Below, in pieces: positions 32,179 to 47,339 of a stretch of DNA of 64,000 nt. A program made the position numbers and the translations under genes. The stretch spans positions 310,001-374,000 of the forward strand of contig JAGVRJ010000013.1 of NCBI GenBank assembly GCA_019059635.1, written 5' to 3'. The notes below the pieces were generated by a model. It did no database searches. It was given only the letters and a program-made list of their open reading frames with translations, and was not told where the DNA came from. This DNA comes from Proales similis. Taxonomy: Eukaryota; Rotifera; Eurotatoria; Ploima; Proalidae. The number at the start of each line of letters is the position of its first letter. The stretch's first letter is position 1.

Positions 32179-33034
32179 ATGGCTCCGAAGAAATCAGCGC
32201 AGAAGAGCGAAGCCAAGGGCAACACTGCAGTGGCCAATGCCAACAAGGGTGAGTTGGCTGTCAATTATTGTCCCTGATCGATCTCTTTGGCTAAACGGGC
32301 TCATTCGCAGCCAAGAAGCTCGTCCAGAAAGGCAAGCACTTGAACCGTGCGCGCAAAGTGAGAACCACTGTGCGATTCCGTCGACCCAAGACACTGTCGC
32401 TTCCCCGAGCTCCCCGATACCAACGCAAGAGCAACCCGCGCCGCAACAAGTAATCACGGCCATTTTCTCAAAATCGCGCCTGAGTATGATGACAACCTTG
32501 TCGAGTGCATGATTCAACCGAACATGATGTGCTCAGTATTCGTACTGTCTGACTTGATCACATTTATTCGCTTTATTGCTCAGCATTTATTGATCAGCAT
32601 TTATTGCTCTGCTTGACTGGTTTTGGCTAACCGATTTCCCACACCAGGCTAGACCAGTTCTCCATCATCAAGTACCCGTTGACCACTGAGTCGGCCATGA
32701 AGAAGATCGAGGACCACAACACTCTTGTGTTCGTTACCCACATCCGAGCCAACAAGGCTCAGATCAGAGCTGCGGTCAAGAAGCTCTACCAAGTCGATGT
32801 GGACAAGGTGAACACTCTCATCCGGTAAGTAGGCATCAGCCAAGGCCTTCGAGCATAAAAAAAACTAATCACCGTCCGCAACCAAAAGACCTGACGGTGA
32901 GAAGAAGGCCTACGTCAAGCTGTCGCCCGATAACGATGCCATGGACACTGCTAACAAGGTAAGGCTGCACGTTTGTCGCCCTTTAAAGCTCATCTCGCTC
33001 ATCATCAAACTCTTTCTAGATCGGCATTTGTTAA
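32179..33034 (+). CDS. RPL23A: 60S ribosomal protein L23a (uL23)
   Basis: Component of the large ribosomal subunit near the nascent-chain exit tunnel, where it docks SRP and other factors. Five exons: 32179-32248, 32311-32449, 32648-32824, 32889-32958 and 33020-33034, 156 aa in total, the length I know for human RPL23A. The lysine-rich N-terminal extension ([14 protein letters not shown]) precedes the conserved core ([60 protein letters not shown]). It ends IGIC, with the last coding exon only 15 nt. AATAAA at 33034-33039 overlaps the TAA stop, so the 3'UTR is very short. Extremely conserved family; identity is certain. Confidence 0.97.
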
Positions 33035-33039
33035 ATAAA
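33034..33039 (+). terminator. Poly(A) signal overlapping RPL23A stop codon
   Basis: AATAAA begins at the last base of the TAA stop. Confidence 0.75.
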
Positions 33040-33401
33040 CAAATCTGCGGCAAACTTCTTATATTTACTTCTGGCGCAGGAAATAAATAGAATTTTTGCC
33101 ACAACTGAGCATTTTTCAAACTGGCGTGGGGTGTGCGGGCTGTAAAATGTCGACCTCGATTTCTGGGCAAGTTCTGAGCGTCCAAATTACTCGAGGCAAT
33201 TTGGCTTGAGCTATTTGCGCAAGCAAATGATGCTAAAACTGATTATCTGTCAAACTTCAATTTAAATGTCAACCGATCCCATTTGGGAGGCGGTTTTTTT
33301 TAAAGCCGCCCTTATCGCCGTAATCAAAAATTCATGCGCGCCCCTTAATCTCAGGCCGTATAAATACGAGTTGAGCCGATGAAATTCTCTAAGTCACGAG
33401 A
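33035..33401. promoter_or_regulatory. Intergenic with TATA-box promoter of the single-domain glucosidase
   Basis: TATAAA sits at 33359-33364, 38 nt before the ATG at 33402. That spacing implies a 5'UTR of only a few nucleotides. The rest of the interval shows no gene. Confidence 0.65.
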
Positions 33402-37425
<4,024 letters not shown>

Positions 37426-37589
37426 CGCGCGATTTTTCGCCTTAGCTAGGAATCAGGAAACGCTTTCAGTCGGAAATCAGTGTGATTGTATCAGTGTGCC
37501 TGTAGCATTCTATTTGCTCTTAACAAAAGACTCTTGTTGCCACATTTATCTTAATTTCAAACGTTTAAAAGAGCTAGTCTGGAGAAAAT

Positions 37590-38680
37590 TCAAATTTTGG
37601 CTGTGAGCAAATAGGTTATCTCCTCAACTCCACTCTCTTCTTGACTTGGATTAAAATGGCGACATTCGCGAGTGTCAATCTGCTCAATATGGCAAGTGGC
37701 CCCTTAAGACAATAAATTGTCTTTTAATTAGACACAAAGCAAATGATAAGCAAGAGCGCAAATATTACCATAGTGTGCCTCGATTTCTTGCAGACTGACC
37801 AGATGTGGTGGGCCTAGGTGAAATAAGTCATATTAAAGTTTTGGATAGAAAAAAGTCAAATTGACCTAACCAGGATGCGTCTTTGGGTCGTATTTAAACG
37901 TGTCGAGCAAGTATCTAAAGTCGGGCTTGAGAAGACTCATCATAACCGGCACATACCTGGGCTCTGGTGCTCAATTCGTTCAATTTATGTCCAAGTCTTT
38001 ACTTACTTGAGACGCAAGTCTGACGGAAGGGCTACCAACGAGCCTCTGTCCCAAACACAGTCAAACGCTTCTTCATACGACCTTGATCCGCATGTTTATG
38101 TCGCAGACTGGCCCAGTCGAATCGGTACTTACGAGTTGAACTTGAAAAAGTCGCCCAAGTAGATTCGAACGCGCCCGTCCTCGCTCTGCGACAAATAAAC
38201 TCAAACGAATCGCTTCTGTCCAGTATTGAGCACTCACTTGGTACAGGCTAAAGTCGCCTGTTTGGCTTTTTGTGAAGCTTATGTTGTTCTCAGTAAAGAA
38301 CTCGTTCACTGCCGTTTCGACCAACTCGACTCCGACAACCGTGTGCCCTTGAGACGCGATCCTGCCGAGTCAAGTTTTTTACTTTATGAGGTTCACAGAG
38401 GCTGTAAGCAGAAATCAAACTACCAGGCCATGTCGAGCTCTTTGCCACAAAGAGGAAAGAAGAATCGGAGATTGGTTCTATTGAGCGTGAGCTTGTCCAC
38501 ATGCTCGACCAAGACGCTTCACTCACGAATGAGAATGAACAAGAACTGATGAGGTTAGAAAGAGAGTGCTCACGGATGAAGGCTGCTCATGTGAAAGCCG
38601 ATCTGGCGTTGGTCCCAGCTGTTCTGCCAGAAGCTGCCGTCTGTATTGGTGGGCTTGAGTGCGCTCTGCTCGCTGGTCAT
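37590..38680 (-). CDS. TPMT: Thiopurine S-methyltransferase (TPMT)-like
   Basis: A cytosolic SAM-dependent methyltransferase of small thiols and selenium compounds. Eight exons join in phase to 231 aa: 38680-38574, 38516-38424, 38361-38238, 38185-38133, 38081-38007, 37956-37871, 37813-37769 and 37702-37590. Family motifs in order: FWQNSWDQRQIGFHM, VLVEHVDKLTL, the SAM site LRFFLCGKELDMAW, GHTVVGVELVETAVNEFF, CVWDRGSLVALP, LKPDFRYLLDTFKYDP, GPPHLVSLQEIEAHYG and a final ITYLLTAKI. The usual SAM motif has a proline (FxPLCGK); here a residue is missing (FFLCGK). Donor and acceptor sites are mostly canonical, though the donor after KTHP is a weak gttag. Confidence 0.85.
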
Positions 38681-39163
38681 GGTTTTTTTTTCTCAAATTT
38701 CTTAAATTTAAATATTGCTCTATAAAGAACTCAAATCCCGAGTCGAAATACGACGCCAACATTACATTATCCTTCGAAACAAGTTCACTAAACGCCGTCG
38801 CATAATTAACCATTTCGCGATTTATTCAGACTCGATGGGCTCATTTCTCTATTTGATTGCGACTTAAAAGGCCTAAATGAAGGTCTACGAGACATGAGTT
38901 TCGAAGTGCTTTCTTTAGTTCAAGAATCTTAGTCGCAGTCCAAAACAAATCAGAAAGATAATAACTGTACACTCATGATGCAAACTTGCTCGATGGAACC
39001 GCTTTTAGTCGAGGAAAAGCGACATCTAAAAATAAATATTAAACGAAAGCAACAAATGGAACAGTTCACTTGGAGTCTATTTTTCGAAATCCTGAATTTT
39101 CAACTCATTTTTGCCCAGTCAGTGAACGCTTCCGAGTCTTCTAGATTCTGATTGATTCCTGAT
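38681..39163. other. Intergenic
   Basis: About 480 bp upstream of TPMT and before the duplicated block. No gene or strong repeat seen; AT-rich. Confidence 0.4.
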
Positions 39164-39594
39164 TTCTGAATTTAGAGGGAAAAACCATGAAAATTTGCTC
39201 TTTATGACACTCTCTCTGGCCGACATGGCGCGCAAGATGCATCTTCCTTCAGCAGATCAAGCTGAACAGCTCATCCTTCGCATGATTCGGGACGGTGAAA
39301 TATTCGCCAGCATAAACCAGAAAGACGGTAAGCGGAAACAATGCGCACCCCATTTTGAAAAAAGCTGAGATTATCACAACAGGTATGGTTTCGTTCGGCG
39401 ACAACTCCGAAAAGTTCGACAATCCACGCATGATGAAGATCCTGGAGGAGAAAATCTTCAAATGTATCGAGCTTGACAAGTCAATAAAAGAAATGGACCG
39501 CGAGATAAGCAACAATCCATTGTATGCTCAAAAGTGCGTGGGCGCCGGCTCGGGCCTGTTAGACGAGCAGGCTGACCAGGGAGCTTTTATCTAA
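39164..39594 (+). pseudogene. Truncated copy of COP9 signalosome subunit 3 gene (3' end only)
   Basis: 39164-39198 matches 41627-41661, upstream of the complete gene. Then the sequence jumps to a copy of 42808 onward: the last part of exon 1 (TLSLADMARKMHLPSADQ), the intron and the final exon to the stop. About 1.15 kb, including the true start and most of the protein, is missing. The remaining frame is open with one visible change (NPEK to NSEK). Without its N-terminal three-quarters it cannot make subunit 3. Confidence 0.85.
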
Positions 39595-39837
39595 ATAAAA
39601 CAACTTCCTCTTTAAGCTACTCAAGCCAAATCATCCATCCCTGAAACTTCTGATTTCATTTTCTCTTTCCTGCAAAAGCGAATAAATCTGAATTCAATAT
39701 CCGCATCAAAAACCTTAAAAGAGAAAATCTAAGCATTAAAGAGAAGACACCTAGAATTTTGAACAATTTTGTTTAGTTGCAAATAGACTGAGATAATTTG
39801 AGCAGAAATTAATTAAATAGCTCTGTGAATTACAAAA

Positions 39838-40930
39838 TCAAATAAGATTGGCAGGCAAGAGCGTTGGCGGGATTAAGTCCTTGTAATCTTCAAGCCGGTA
39901 ATTCACAAATATGTGCGTGAAAAGACTTTTCCTTTCAATTCGGACCAGTTCATAGACAGTTGTATTGAGGCCTTCCGAAATTCCCTCTTTTTCCATCGAT
40001 TGCATTGAGACATAAAAAATTTTTTTTTGGTTCGGATTGTGCCACGCTTCGTCATGATCCACCGTGTAGAAGCGTGCGTATTCCTTGGGCAGTTTGATGA
40101 TCGACTTGAACAAATGCAGACTGCGATAGTACAAGTCGTCATCCTCCTGACCCCATCCAAAGTATCTATTGGAGAAGCCGTTTATTTGAAAGTATTGGCT
40201 TTTCTTGAAAGCAGTTACACCGCCGAAATATCGAGCGAAATAATCTGTTGTTCTAGTTTGCTAAGTCTTTAGTCTTGGAGCGCTCAATCAAATCAAACTC
40301 GATTTACGCTTACTTGTAGGCGAATTTTTTCACCGCAACAGAGAGATGAAGTGGCTTGTCATCACAGCGATAGAGCACTCTGAGGTCTTCTGGGATCATG
40401 TCCACATCGTGCAGTATGAAACAGTCCCAATCGCCGTCTTTGAGCACCTCCAACACTCCGAAGTTGAACAAGAGGCCCCGATTGAATACAATGTCCGGAA
40501 CCGGCTCGATGAGGAACACTCCGTAGGTGATCTTCTGCCTAGAAAAGTAGCGGTGCATGTTGTTCATGAATACTTGGAGGCCGTTGAGGCGGTCGCGGTA
40601 AGGAATCAAAATGGCCACTTTGCTGCTCGGTCGGCAGTGGTGGACTTTGGTCGCGTCCGACACGCCGCCGAGCTCCAATCTTAGATCCTTCAGTCTGCTC
40701 TCAATTTTTTCGAGCGAGTATTCATGAGGATCGATCACGTTTGTATAGTTGCCCGCACCGTCGATCGTCTGGGCAGTGTAGTTGCATTCCTCCAAAACCT
40801 CGTTCATCTTGGGGGATTTAATCTTGTCGTAATGACCGAATGCTTTTCCAAGGCCGAAAATGTAGCTCAGGGCTTCAAAACAAAAAGTGATGGATATCAT
40901 AGCCAATGAGACCTTGAAGAAAGTTTTCAT
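39838..40930 (-). CDS. Beta-1,4-galactosyltransferase family protein, copy A
   Basis: A Golgi type II membrane enzyme transferring galactose from UDP-Gal to GlcNAc or glucose acceptors. Exons 40930-40314 and 40252-39838 join to 343 aa. A short cytosolic tail precedes a signal-anchor (FKVSLAMISITFCFEALSYIF). The catalytic domain has VAILIPYRDR, FNRGLLFNFG, the metal-binding DVDM in ILHDVDMIPED, YFGGVTAFKK, and GWGQEDNDLYYR in place of the usual GWGGEDDD. The Tyr in RYFGG matches the residue that I recall favours UDP-Gal over UDP-GalNAc. Near-identical over most of its length to copy B, but the first 25 or so residues differ. It converges on the truncated COP9 copy, mirroring the arrangement at copy B. 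Confidence 0.87.
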
Positions 40931-41782
40931 TTCGCCGAACTTGATCTAAATTTTTGTAGAGATAATGGTTTGGTAAGTTGTCGTTTAGTCATCGACTTTG
41001 CTATTAGCAGCTTGAAACAGAGAGTAGGAGCAAGGTCGACTAAACAGATCCAACACGCGAAGGTTTTTACTCTTACCTTTTCTAATTTTGCTCGTTTGGA
41101 TTATTTCTCAGAGAACAAATGCACCGAATGGTCTCCCAGCTTTTAGTTGTCTGTTTTCTCAAACCACAGTTTCGGCAATATTTTTGAAGCGTGCATATTC
41201 TGCTTCGTCTAGCTTCTAGCTCTTTCTTTTTCCTCTTCGTTTGAGCCGTCAATCAACCTCAAATTAGTATTCGCAAATCGAATGCAATCGGTTGTATGCT
41301 TGAGAGCTTTTCTTCAGTGGCGCGTATTTATTGGAATACCAAGATAATACATTTTTTTTTTTGAAAAACAGCTTCGAATTCCTCCTGATAGAAATTAGCT
41401 ATTTTCATGATTGACATATATTAAAATCTCAATAGTCGAAAAAGCATTTCAGACTTAGCTTCCGAATAGTTTAAAGCGAGAACCTGAGCCCGTTTCGTAG
41501 ATTGTTTGAGTGTATGATGGCTTCTGCCAAGCCCAACGCACTAAGGCAAAGAAGATTTCGACAAAGGAATAGGGATAATCAACAGTTTTAAGGGACAGAG
41601 GCTGCGCGAAAGAGGAGATTGCGGACTTCTGAATTTAGAGGGAAAAACCATGAAAATTTGCCTTAAAAACTAAAAAAACAACTTTGTTTTGCGACAATTG
41701 CGACATCTGTTGATTGACGACAGATATCACATTCTCCGCTGAGTTTTATGTGCAATTTTTAGTTTGTTACTCGAAAGCCAGA
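40931..41782. other. Intergenic between galactosyltransferase A and COP9 subunit 3
   Basis: No gene seen. It should hold divergent promoters. The 35-nt block at 41627-41661 is repeated at 39164-39198. Confidence 0.5.
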
Positions 41783-43202
41783 ATGTCCAACCAGACACTC
41801 GAATCGTTTGTGAGTTCTATACAAAACTTGTATCAGCCTCTGGTACAGAACGCCCCAGATCGTACAGCGAGCATAAACTTCAACGAGGTCTACAGCATCA
41901 TTGTGGGCAGCAACCACATATTCAAGGAAGAGCCCAACAATCTCATCGACAATGTTCTGCCCCTCTTTCCGTTGCCAATCTTCACTCTGCCGAACGCAGC
42001 CATTCTCTATGCAGTTGTTGGCCAGTTAAGTTCGCGAGCCCAGCGAGCTCAGCCTGTTCAAGTCGACGATCAGAAACTCCTGAGCAAACTGGACGAATGC
42101 ATTAGGCTGGCCGATCAGAAGCAAATCGAGGTTGCCTCCAATATATTCGCCGATATTTGCCACTTTTACACAAATCTGCTCTGTCGACTTGGTCGACCAA
42201 GACAGGGACTCATTCCGCTCGAAATGGCAATTGGCAAACTTCAATTTGAATCGTCAAGCGGAAAGAAGCGAAACGATAAGCTCACATCGGTGCATGGCGA
42301 TCTGCTTCAGCTATCTCTTGCGTCTTGCAATTTCAGTGCGGCGCTCAATGTGCTCTCTGTTGACTTTCACGAGTTCAGTGCTCCTCCACACATATTCGAT
42401 TCGCGCTATCTACTTCAATTCTTTTACTATGCCGGCTGTATCTACGCGGCCATGAAGAGCTTTGAGGATGCGCTATTTTACCTTGAACAAGCCCTTACGG
42501 TGCCAGCGCATGGAATCAGCCAAATAATGGTCGAAGCCTACAGAAAGTTCATTCTTATTTCGCTCATCAGCCACGGAAAACTCCCGATGCTGCCCAAATA
42601 CACCAGCCGAGTCGTGTTCAATCAAATCAAGGCGATTTGCAGCGTGTACCATGAGCTAGCTTCAGCATTCATCTCGTTCAATCAAAGCAGGCTGAACAGT
42701 TTGAGCGAAAGATTCGATGAGACATTTAGGAGAGACGGCAATCATGGACTTGTCAAGCAGCTGCAGGCCGCACTTTACCGCAAAAACATTCAAAAGCTCA
42801 CGCGCACCTTTATGACACTCTCTCTGGCCGACATGGCGCGCAAGATGCATCTTCCTTCAGCAGATCAAGCTGAACAGCTCATCCTTCGCATGATTCGGGA
42901 CGGTGAAATATTCGCCAGCATAAACCAGAAAGACGGTAAGCGGAAACAATGCGCACCCCATTTTGAAAAAAGCTGAGATTATCACAACAGGTATGGTTTC
43001 GTTCGGCGACAACCCCGAAAAGTTCGACAATCCACGCATGATGAAGATCCTGGAGGAGAAAATCTTCAAATGTATCGAGCTTGACAAGTCAATAAAAGAA
43101 ATGGACCGCGAGATAAGCAACAATCCATTGTATGCTCAAAAGTGCGTGGGCGCCGGCTCGGGCCTGTTAGACGAGCAGGCTGACCAGGGAGCTTTTATCT
43201 AA
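41783..43202 (+). CDS. COPS3: COP9 signalosome complex subunit 3
   Basis: CSN3 is a PCI-domain subunit of the COP9 signalosome, which removes NEDD8 from cullins. Exons 41783-42935 and 42991-43202 join in phase to 454 aa. I chose MSNQTLESFVSSIQNL as the start because it aligns with the family N-terminus (human MASALEQFVNSVRQL); an in-frame ATG at 41714 adds 23 residues. Family blocks: QLTSIH-like KLTSVHGDLLQL, FYYAGCIYAAMKSFEDALFY, YRKFILISLISHGKLPMLPK, then the winged-helix part KNIQKLTRTFMTLSLADMAR and GEIFASINQKDG-MVSF, then ELDKSIKEMDREIS. AATAAA at 43202-43207 overlaps the stop. Confidence 0.92.
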
Positions 43203-43207
43203 ATAAA
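43202..43207 (+). terminator. Poly(A) signal overlapping COPS3 stop codon
   Basis: AATAAA starts at the last base of TAA. The duplicate at 39594-39599 is the same. Confidence 0.7.
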
Positions 43208-43445
43208 ACAACTTCCTCTTTAAGCTACTCAAGCCAAATCATCCATCCCTGAAACTTCTGATTTCATTTTCTCTTTACTGCAAAAGCGAATAAATCTGAA
43301 TTCAATATCCGCATCAAAAACCTTAAAAGAGAAAATCTAAGCATTAAAGAGAAGACACCTAGAATTTTGAACAATTTTGTTTAGTTGCAAATAGACTGAG
43401 ATAATTTGAGCAGAAATTAATTAAATAGCTCTGTGAATTACAAAA

Positions 43446-44643
43446 TCAAATAAGATTGGCAGGCAAGAGCGTTGGCGGGATTAAGTCCTTGTAATCTTCA
43501 AGCCGGTAATTCACAAATATGTGCGTGAAAAGACTTTTCCTTTCAATTCGGACCAGTTCATAGACAGTTGTATTGAGGCCTTCCGAAATTCCCTCTTTTT
43601 CCATCGATTGCATTGAGACATAAAAAATTTGTTTTTGGTACGGATTGCGCCACGCTTCGTCATGATCCACCGTGAAGAAGCGTGCGTATTCCTTGGGCAG
43701 TTTGATGATCGAGTTGAACAAATGCAGACTGCGATAGTACAAGTCATTATCCTCCTGACCCCATCCAAAGTATCTATTTGAGAAGCCGTTTATTTGAAAG
43801 TATTGGCTTTTCTTGAAAGCAGTTACACCGCCAAAATATCGGGCGAAATAATCTGTTGTTCTAGTTTGCTAAGTCTTTAGTCTTGGAGCGCTCAATCAAA
43901 TCAAACTCGATTTACGCTTACTTGTAGTTGAATTTTTTCACCGCAACAGAGAGATGAAGTGGTTTGTCATCACAGCGATAGAGCACTCTGAGGTCTTCTG
44001 GGATCATGTCCACATCGTGCAGTATGAAACAGTCCCAATCGCCGTCTTTGAGCACCTCCAACACTCCGATGTTGAACAAGAGGCCCCGATTGAATGCAAT
44101 GTCCGGAACCGGCTCGATGAGGAACACTCCGTAGGTGATCTTCTGCCTAGAAAAGTAGCGGTGCATGTTGTTCATGAAGACCTGGAGGCCGTTGAGGCGG
44201 TCGCGGTAAGGAATCAAAATGGCCACTTTGCTGCTCGGTCGGCAGTGGTGGACTTTGGTTGCGTCCGACACGCCGCCGAGCTCCAATCTTAGATCCTTCA
44301 GTCTGCTCTCAATTTTTTCGAGCGAGTATTCATGAGGATCGATCACGTTTGTATAGTTTCCCGCACCGTCGATCGGCTGTGCAGTATAGTTGCACAATTC
44401 CAAAACCTTGTTCATCTTGGGGTATTCAATCTTGTCGTAATGACCCAATGCCTTTTCAGGGCCTAACATGTAGACCAGGGCTTCAAAACAAAAAGTGATG
44501 GATATTATAGTAATTGAGAGCATAAAAAACTTGATTTGCGGTCCTATTTTGTCGAGGTAGAACTTCATTTTCTTAAGTCGGAGATGCCAATACCCTCTAC
44601 TGTTTTCTTTTAGAGATCGCTTGTTAGAATATGCTTTAAACAT
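43446..44643 (-). CDS. Beta-1,4-galactosyltransferase family protein, copy B
   Basis: Exons 44643-43922 and 43860-43446 join in phase to 378 aa. The N-terminal cytosolic tail is longer than in copy A (starts MFKAYSNKRSLKEN), then an anchor (FFMLSITIISITFCFEALVYML). The stem and catalytic domain match copy A closely: PYRDR, FNRGLLFNIG, DVDMIPED, YFGGVTAF, GWGQEDND, and EGLNTTVYELVRIERKSLF near the C-terminus, which corresponds to the family's DGLNSLxYxVL block. An alternative start is the internal Met at MKFYLDK. Both copies keep all catalytic motifs, so both should be active; they may differ in Golgi retention or expression. Confidence 0.87.
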
Positions 44644-45089
44644 ACCTTATATCAAGTTTTTGACTATCAACACTTAGCTGATTTTTTAAGCAGATTTTTA
44701 GCAAAAGGTTTGAAAATGTTTTAATTTTGATTTGCTTTCTCCTTATTCTTGTCGTTATTCAACTGTTTGTTCTCCACAAATTTTTTTTCCAACTTGAAAG
44801 CAATTCATCGCATGCTTGAGAGCTCATTGACTAGAGCTCTATTCATTCAACCGTTAAAAACTTATAATAATTTATTTTTTAGATAAGATTCGAATTCCGT
44901 GCGATGCAAGTTGCTGTTTTCATAACTGACTTATTGACAGTTAAACAACATTCGACCATCAATAAAGAAGACCAAGAGTTTTAACGGCTTTGTTAAGTTG
45001 GCAATCGGCTAAGACAACTAGAGCAGAAATAAATTAAATCGCTCTTCATCACTGAAATCGTGCATAATCAATGGGTGAAAAGAAATGCC
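44644..45089. promoter_or_regulatory. Divergent intergenic region with short uORF
   Basis: Lies between two divergently transcribed genes. A short upstream ATG at 45071 (MGEKKCHGS, then stop) overlaps the transporter start out of frame, so it could dampen translation. Weak similarity to 41286 onward (catgcttgagagct) reflects the older duplication. Confidence 0.4.
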
Positions 45090-46834
45090 ATGGGAGTTAA
45101 AAGACTGCCACAAAAGGTGATGAGCCAAGCGCGAGAACAACTTTGGCTAATTTTTGGCATAGGCTGGGTTGCATACGCATCGGCTTATCTGCTAAGAAAG
45201 CCGCTTGGGATAGTAAGTTGTTGCTTTAATATTTGTTAATAGAATAGCGCTAGAATAATGAATTGATTGAAAGATAAAAGCCGATTTAAAATCGCAATTA
45301 GGTTTCAGCAAGATTAGCCTCGGGGTCCTAGATGCGGCCTATCTCTTGCCTTATGGCTTGGTCCAAGTAAGCCGGATAAACGCTCAAGGATGAGAATTAA
45401 ATTGAAACGTGGTTCAGATGCTACTTGGACCTTTGGGTGACAAATATGGCGCAAGAAAAACTTTGTCGGTCAATCTTTTTTTCAGCGGAGTGTCTATGGT
45501 ATTTTTAAAATAGCTAATGAGCATGCTGAAAGCATCAAACTATCGAAAACTATTTGAAAGCTTCTTTTTGGGAAATTTGACTCATTCCTTCCGATTGGAA
45601 TTTGTCTCTTTCTAAACGGCTGCTTTCAATCGTTCACATGGCCGGCGGTCAACAAGGGCGTGGGCGCCTGGGTTCCCGACGACGAGCGCAACACCATATT
45701 CGGCTACTTTGGCACGAGCTCGTTCGTCGGCGGCATCCTCGCCACCACCCTCGCCGTCTTCCTTGAGCAAGAGTACGGCTGGCGATATGTCTACATCCCG
45801 CCCTCGCTTATCGCGGTAGGATCACGTCCGTCCCTTCACGCTCCCTCTGAGTCTTGACTGGCTCAAAACAGATGGCCATGGGCGTCGTAGTGTGGATCCT
45901 CTTCCGCCAGCCGGACGAGCTGCAGATGCAAGTGCCCGGCAAAGGTAAGGCCAGTCCTCCTCTTGCTCAGCCTGCTCTCATGTCGCCGCGAAGAGTTGTC
46001 TGCCCAGGCCGGAGTCAAGAGCCAGGTCTTGCCTGTCACCGAAATCGTGCGCATTCCGTAGGCTCTTTGGTCGGATCTGCTCGCTCGCCGCCCTCTCACT
46101 GCTTGTAGGATGGTGATTGAGACCACCCTGGCCGTGCTCTGCCTCAAGACTGTTCGCTACGGCCTGTACATGTGGCTGCCGATGTATTTGTTGCAGGAGC
46201 TGCACTACTCCAAGCCCGATGCTGGCCTCTACTCGACCATGTTCGAGATCGGCGGTGTCGTCGGCTCTGCCCTCGTCGGATGGAATATCAATTTGTAATT
46301 TCGCTTTTTTTTTTTCTAAGTTTATGCTTATTTTAACGTGCTCTTGGTAGTTTTTACAACGGGAGTTGTCTTACTGCCGCCTGTTTTCAGGCGCTTTTCA
46401 GCGGAGTCGGCCTGATTTTATTTTTAATATCCGCCAATTACGGGCGTCTGATGAATTCTGCCCTGATGATTGCTATCGGATATTTGAATTGTGCCACCAA
46501 CACAATTCTTGGTAATCACTTTTGGTTTCATATTATCTAGCTTTCAAATTTAATTTTTCACCCTCAAGCTGGTGCTTTTCCTTCCGAACTGGGTGAAATG
46601 GACGGACGAAATTCGGTTTCAGCGGTTGTCGGGTTTATTAACGGTGTGGGTATGTTCGGCACAGTATTCCAAGGAGTCATAATTGGTTCGATAAGCGATC
46701 AGTTCGGATGGTCTGCAATGTTCTATCTCATGATACTTCTCTCTTTTCTGTCTTCCCTTTTTTGCTTAAAAGCCAATCGAATCTATTCAATGCGCAAACT
46801 AAAAGCTCTTTCTGAGGAAGTTCTCATTGCTTGA
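45090..46834 (+). CDS. SLC37-like major facilitator (sugar-phosphate/phosphate exchanger), copy 1
   Basis: Nine exons join in phase to 433 aa: 45090-45212, 45274-45366, 45418-45498, 45561-45815, 45872-45944, 45994-46057, 46109-46294, 46351-46511 and 46569-46834. The MFS pattern is clear: first helix with GWVAYASAYLLRKPLGI, GVLDAAYLLPYGLVQ, the loop motif LLGPLGDKYGARKTL, NGCFQSFTWPAVNKGVGAW, GWRYVYIPPSLIA, YGLYMWLPMYLLQELHYSK and MFEIGGVVGSALVGW. The order and the 'NG-Q--WPAV-K' and 'IGGVVG' signatures resemble SLC37 organophosphate exchangers of the ER. Which sugar phosphate it moves is not readable. The core (45618-46283) is nearly identical to copy 2, while flanking exons are diverged. Confidence 0.72.
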
Positions 46835-47339
46835 CCAACTAATCAATTTTTTTTTCAAATGTTTTTCCAGGTCAAATAAGTCCAATTAAGCATTCTTGAA
46901 CCACGTTCTAAAAATAAATTGGAATCGGTTTATTCTCGTTGTTGAAAATTATTTCGAATCGGGAAAGGCAGTGGCAAGCAACTACTGATTTTCAATGGTG
47001 TCTCACTGCTGTATATTGATTGACTTTCAAAGCCTTTAAATCGGCCGTTAATGGAGTCTAAGCCTTAAAGCACTCAAAAGCCCATTTTTAAGTTTTTTTT
47101 CTTTTTACTTTCCAAAATTTGTTTTTAAGAATCTTTTTCGCTCGAAATTCAAATCAACTAATCGATTAATTTCAGAAGTTGTTATATCCGATAAAAAGGT
47201 TGAGCGACAAAGGTATGTTATATCTGATATAAAAAGTTTAATTCAGAAAGGTAGTTAATAATAATTAGAGGTTTCTATGGGCATAAAACTGAAGTGCGAC
47301 TGCAAAAGATAATTAAAATCGAAGCAAAATCAAAGGCTG
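46835..47339. other. Intergenic between the tandem transporters
   Basis: No gene. AATAAA at about 46911 can end copy 1. An imperfect direct repeat (gttatatccgataaaaagg and gttatatctgatataaaaag) lies at about 47178-47235; the second copy contains TATAAAA and could be the promoter of copy 2. Confidence 0.45.

Noticed and set aside
45480..45620. Possible frameshift in exon 4 of SLC37-like copy 1
   Set aside because: A second frame resembles copy 2 just before the shared core, but an acceptor at 45560 (gaaag) gives a phase-0 exon of 255 nt that keeps the whole gene open, so no frameshift is required.
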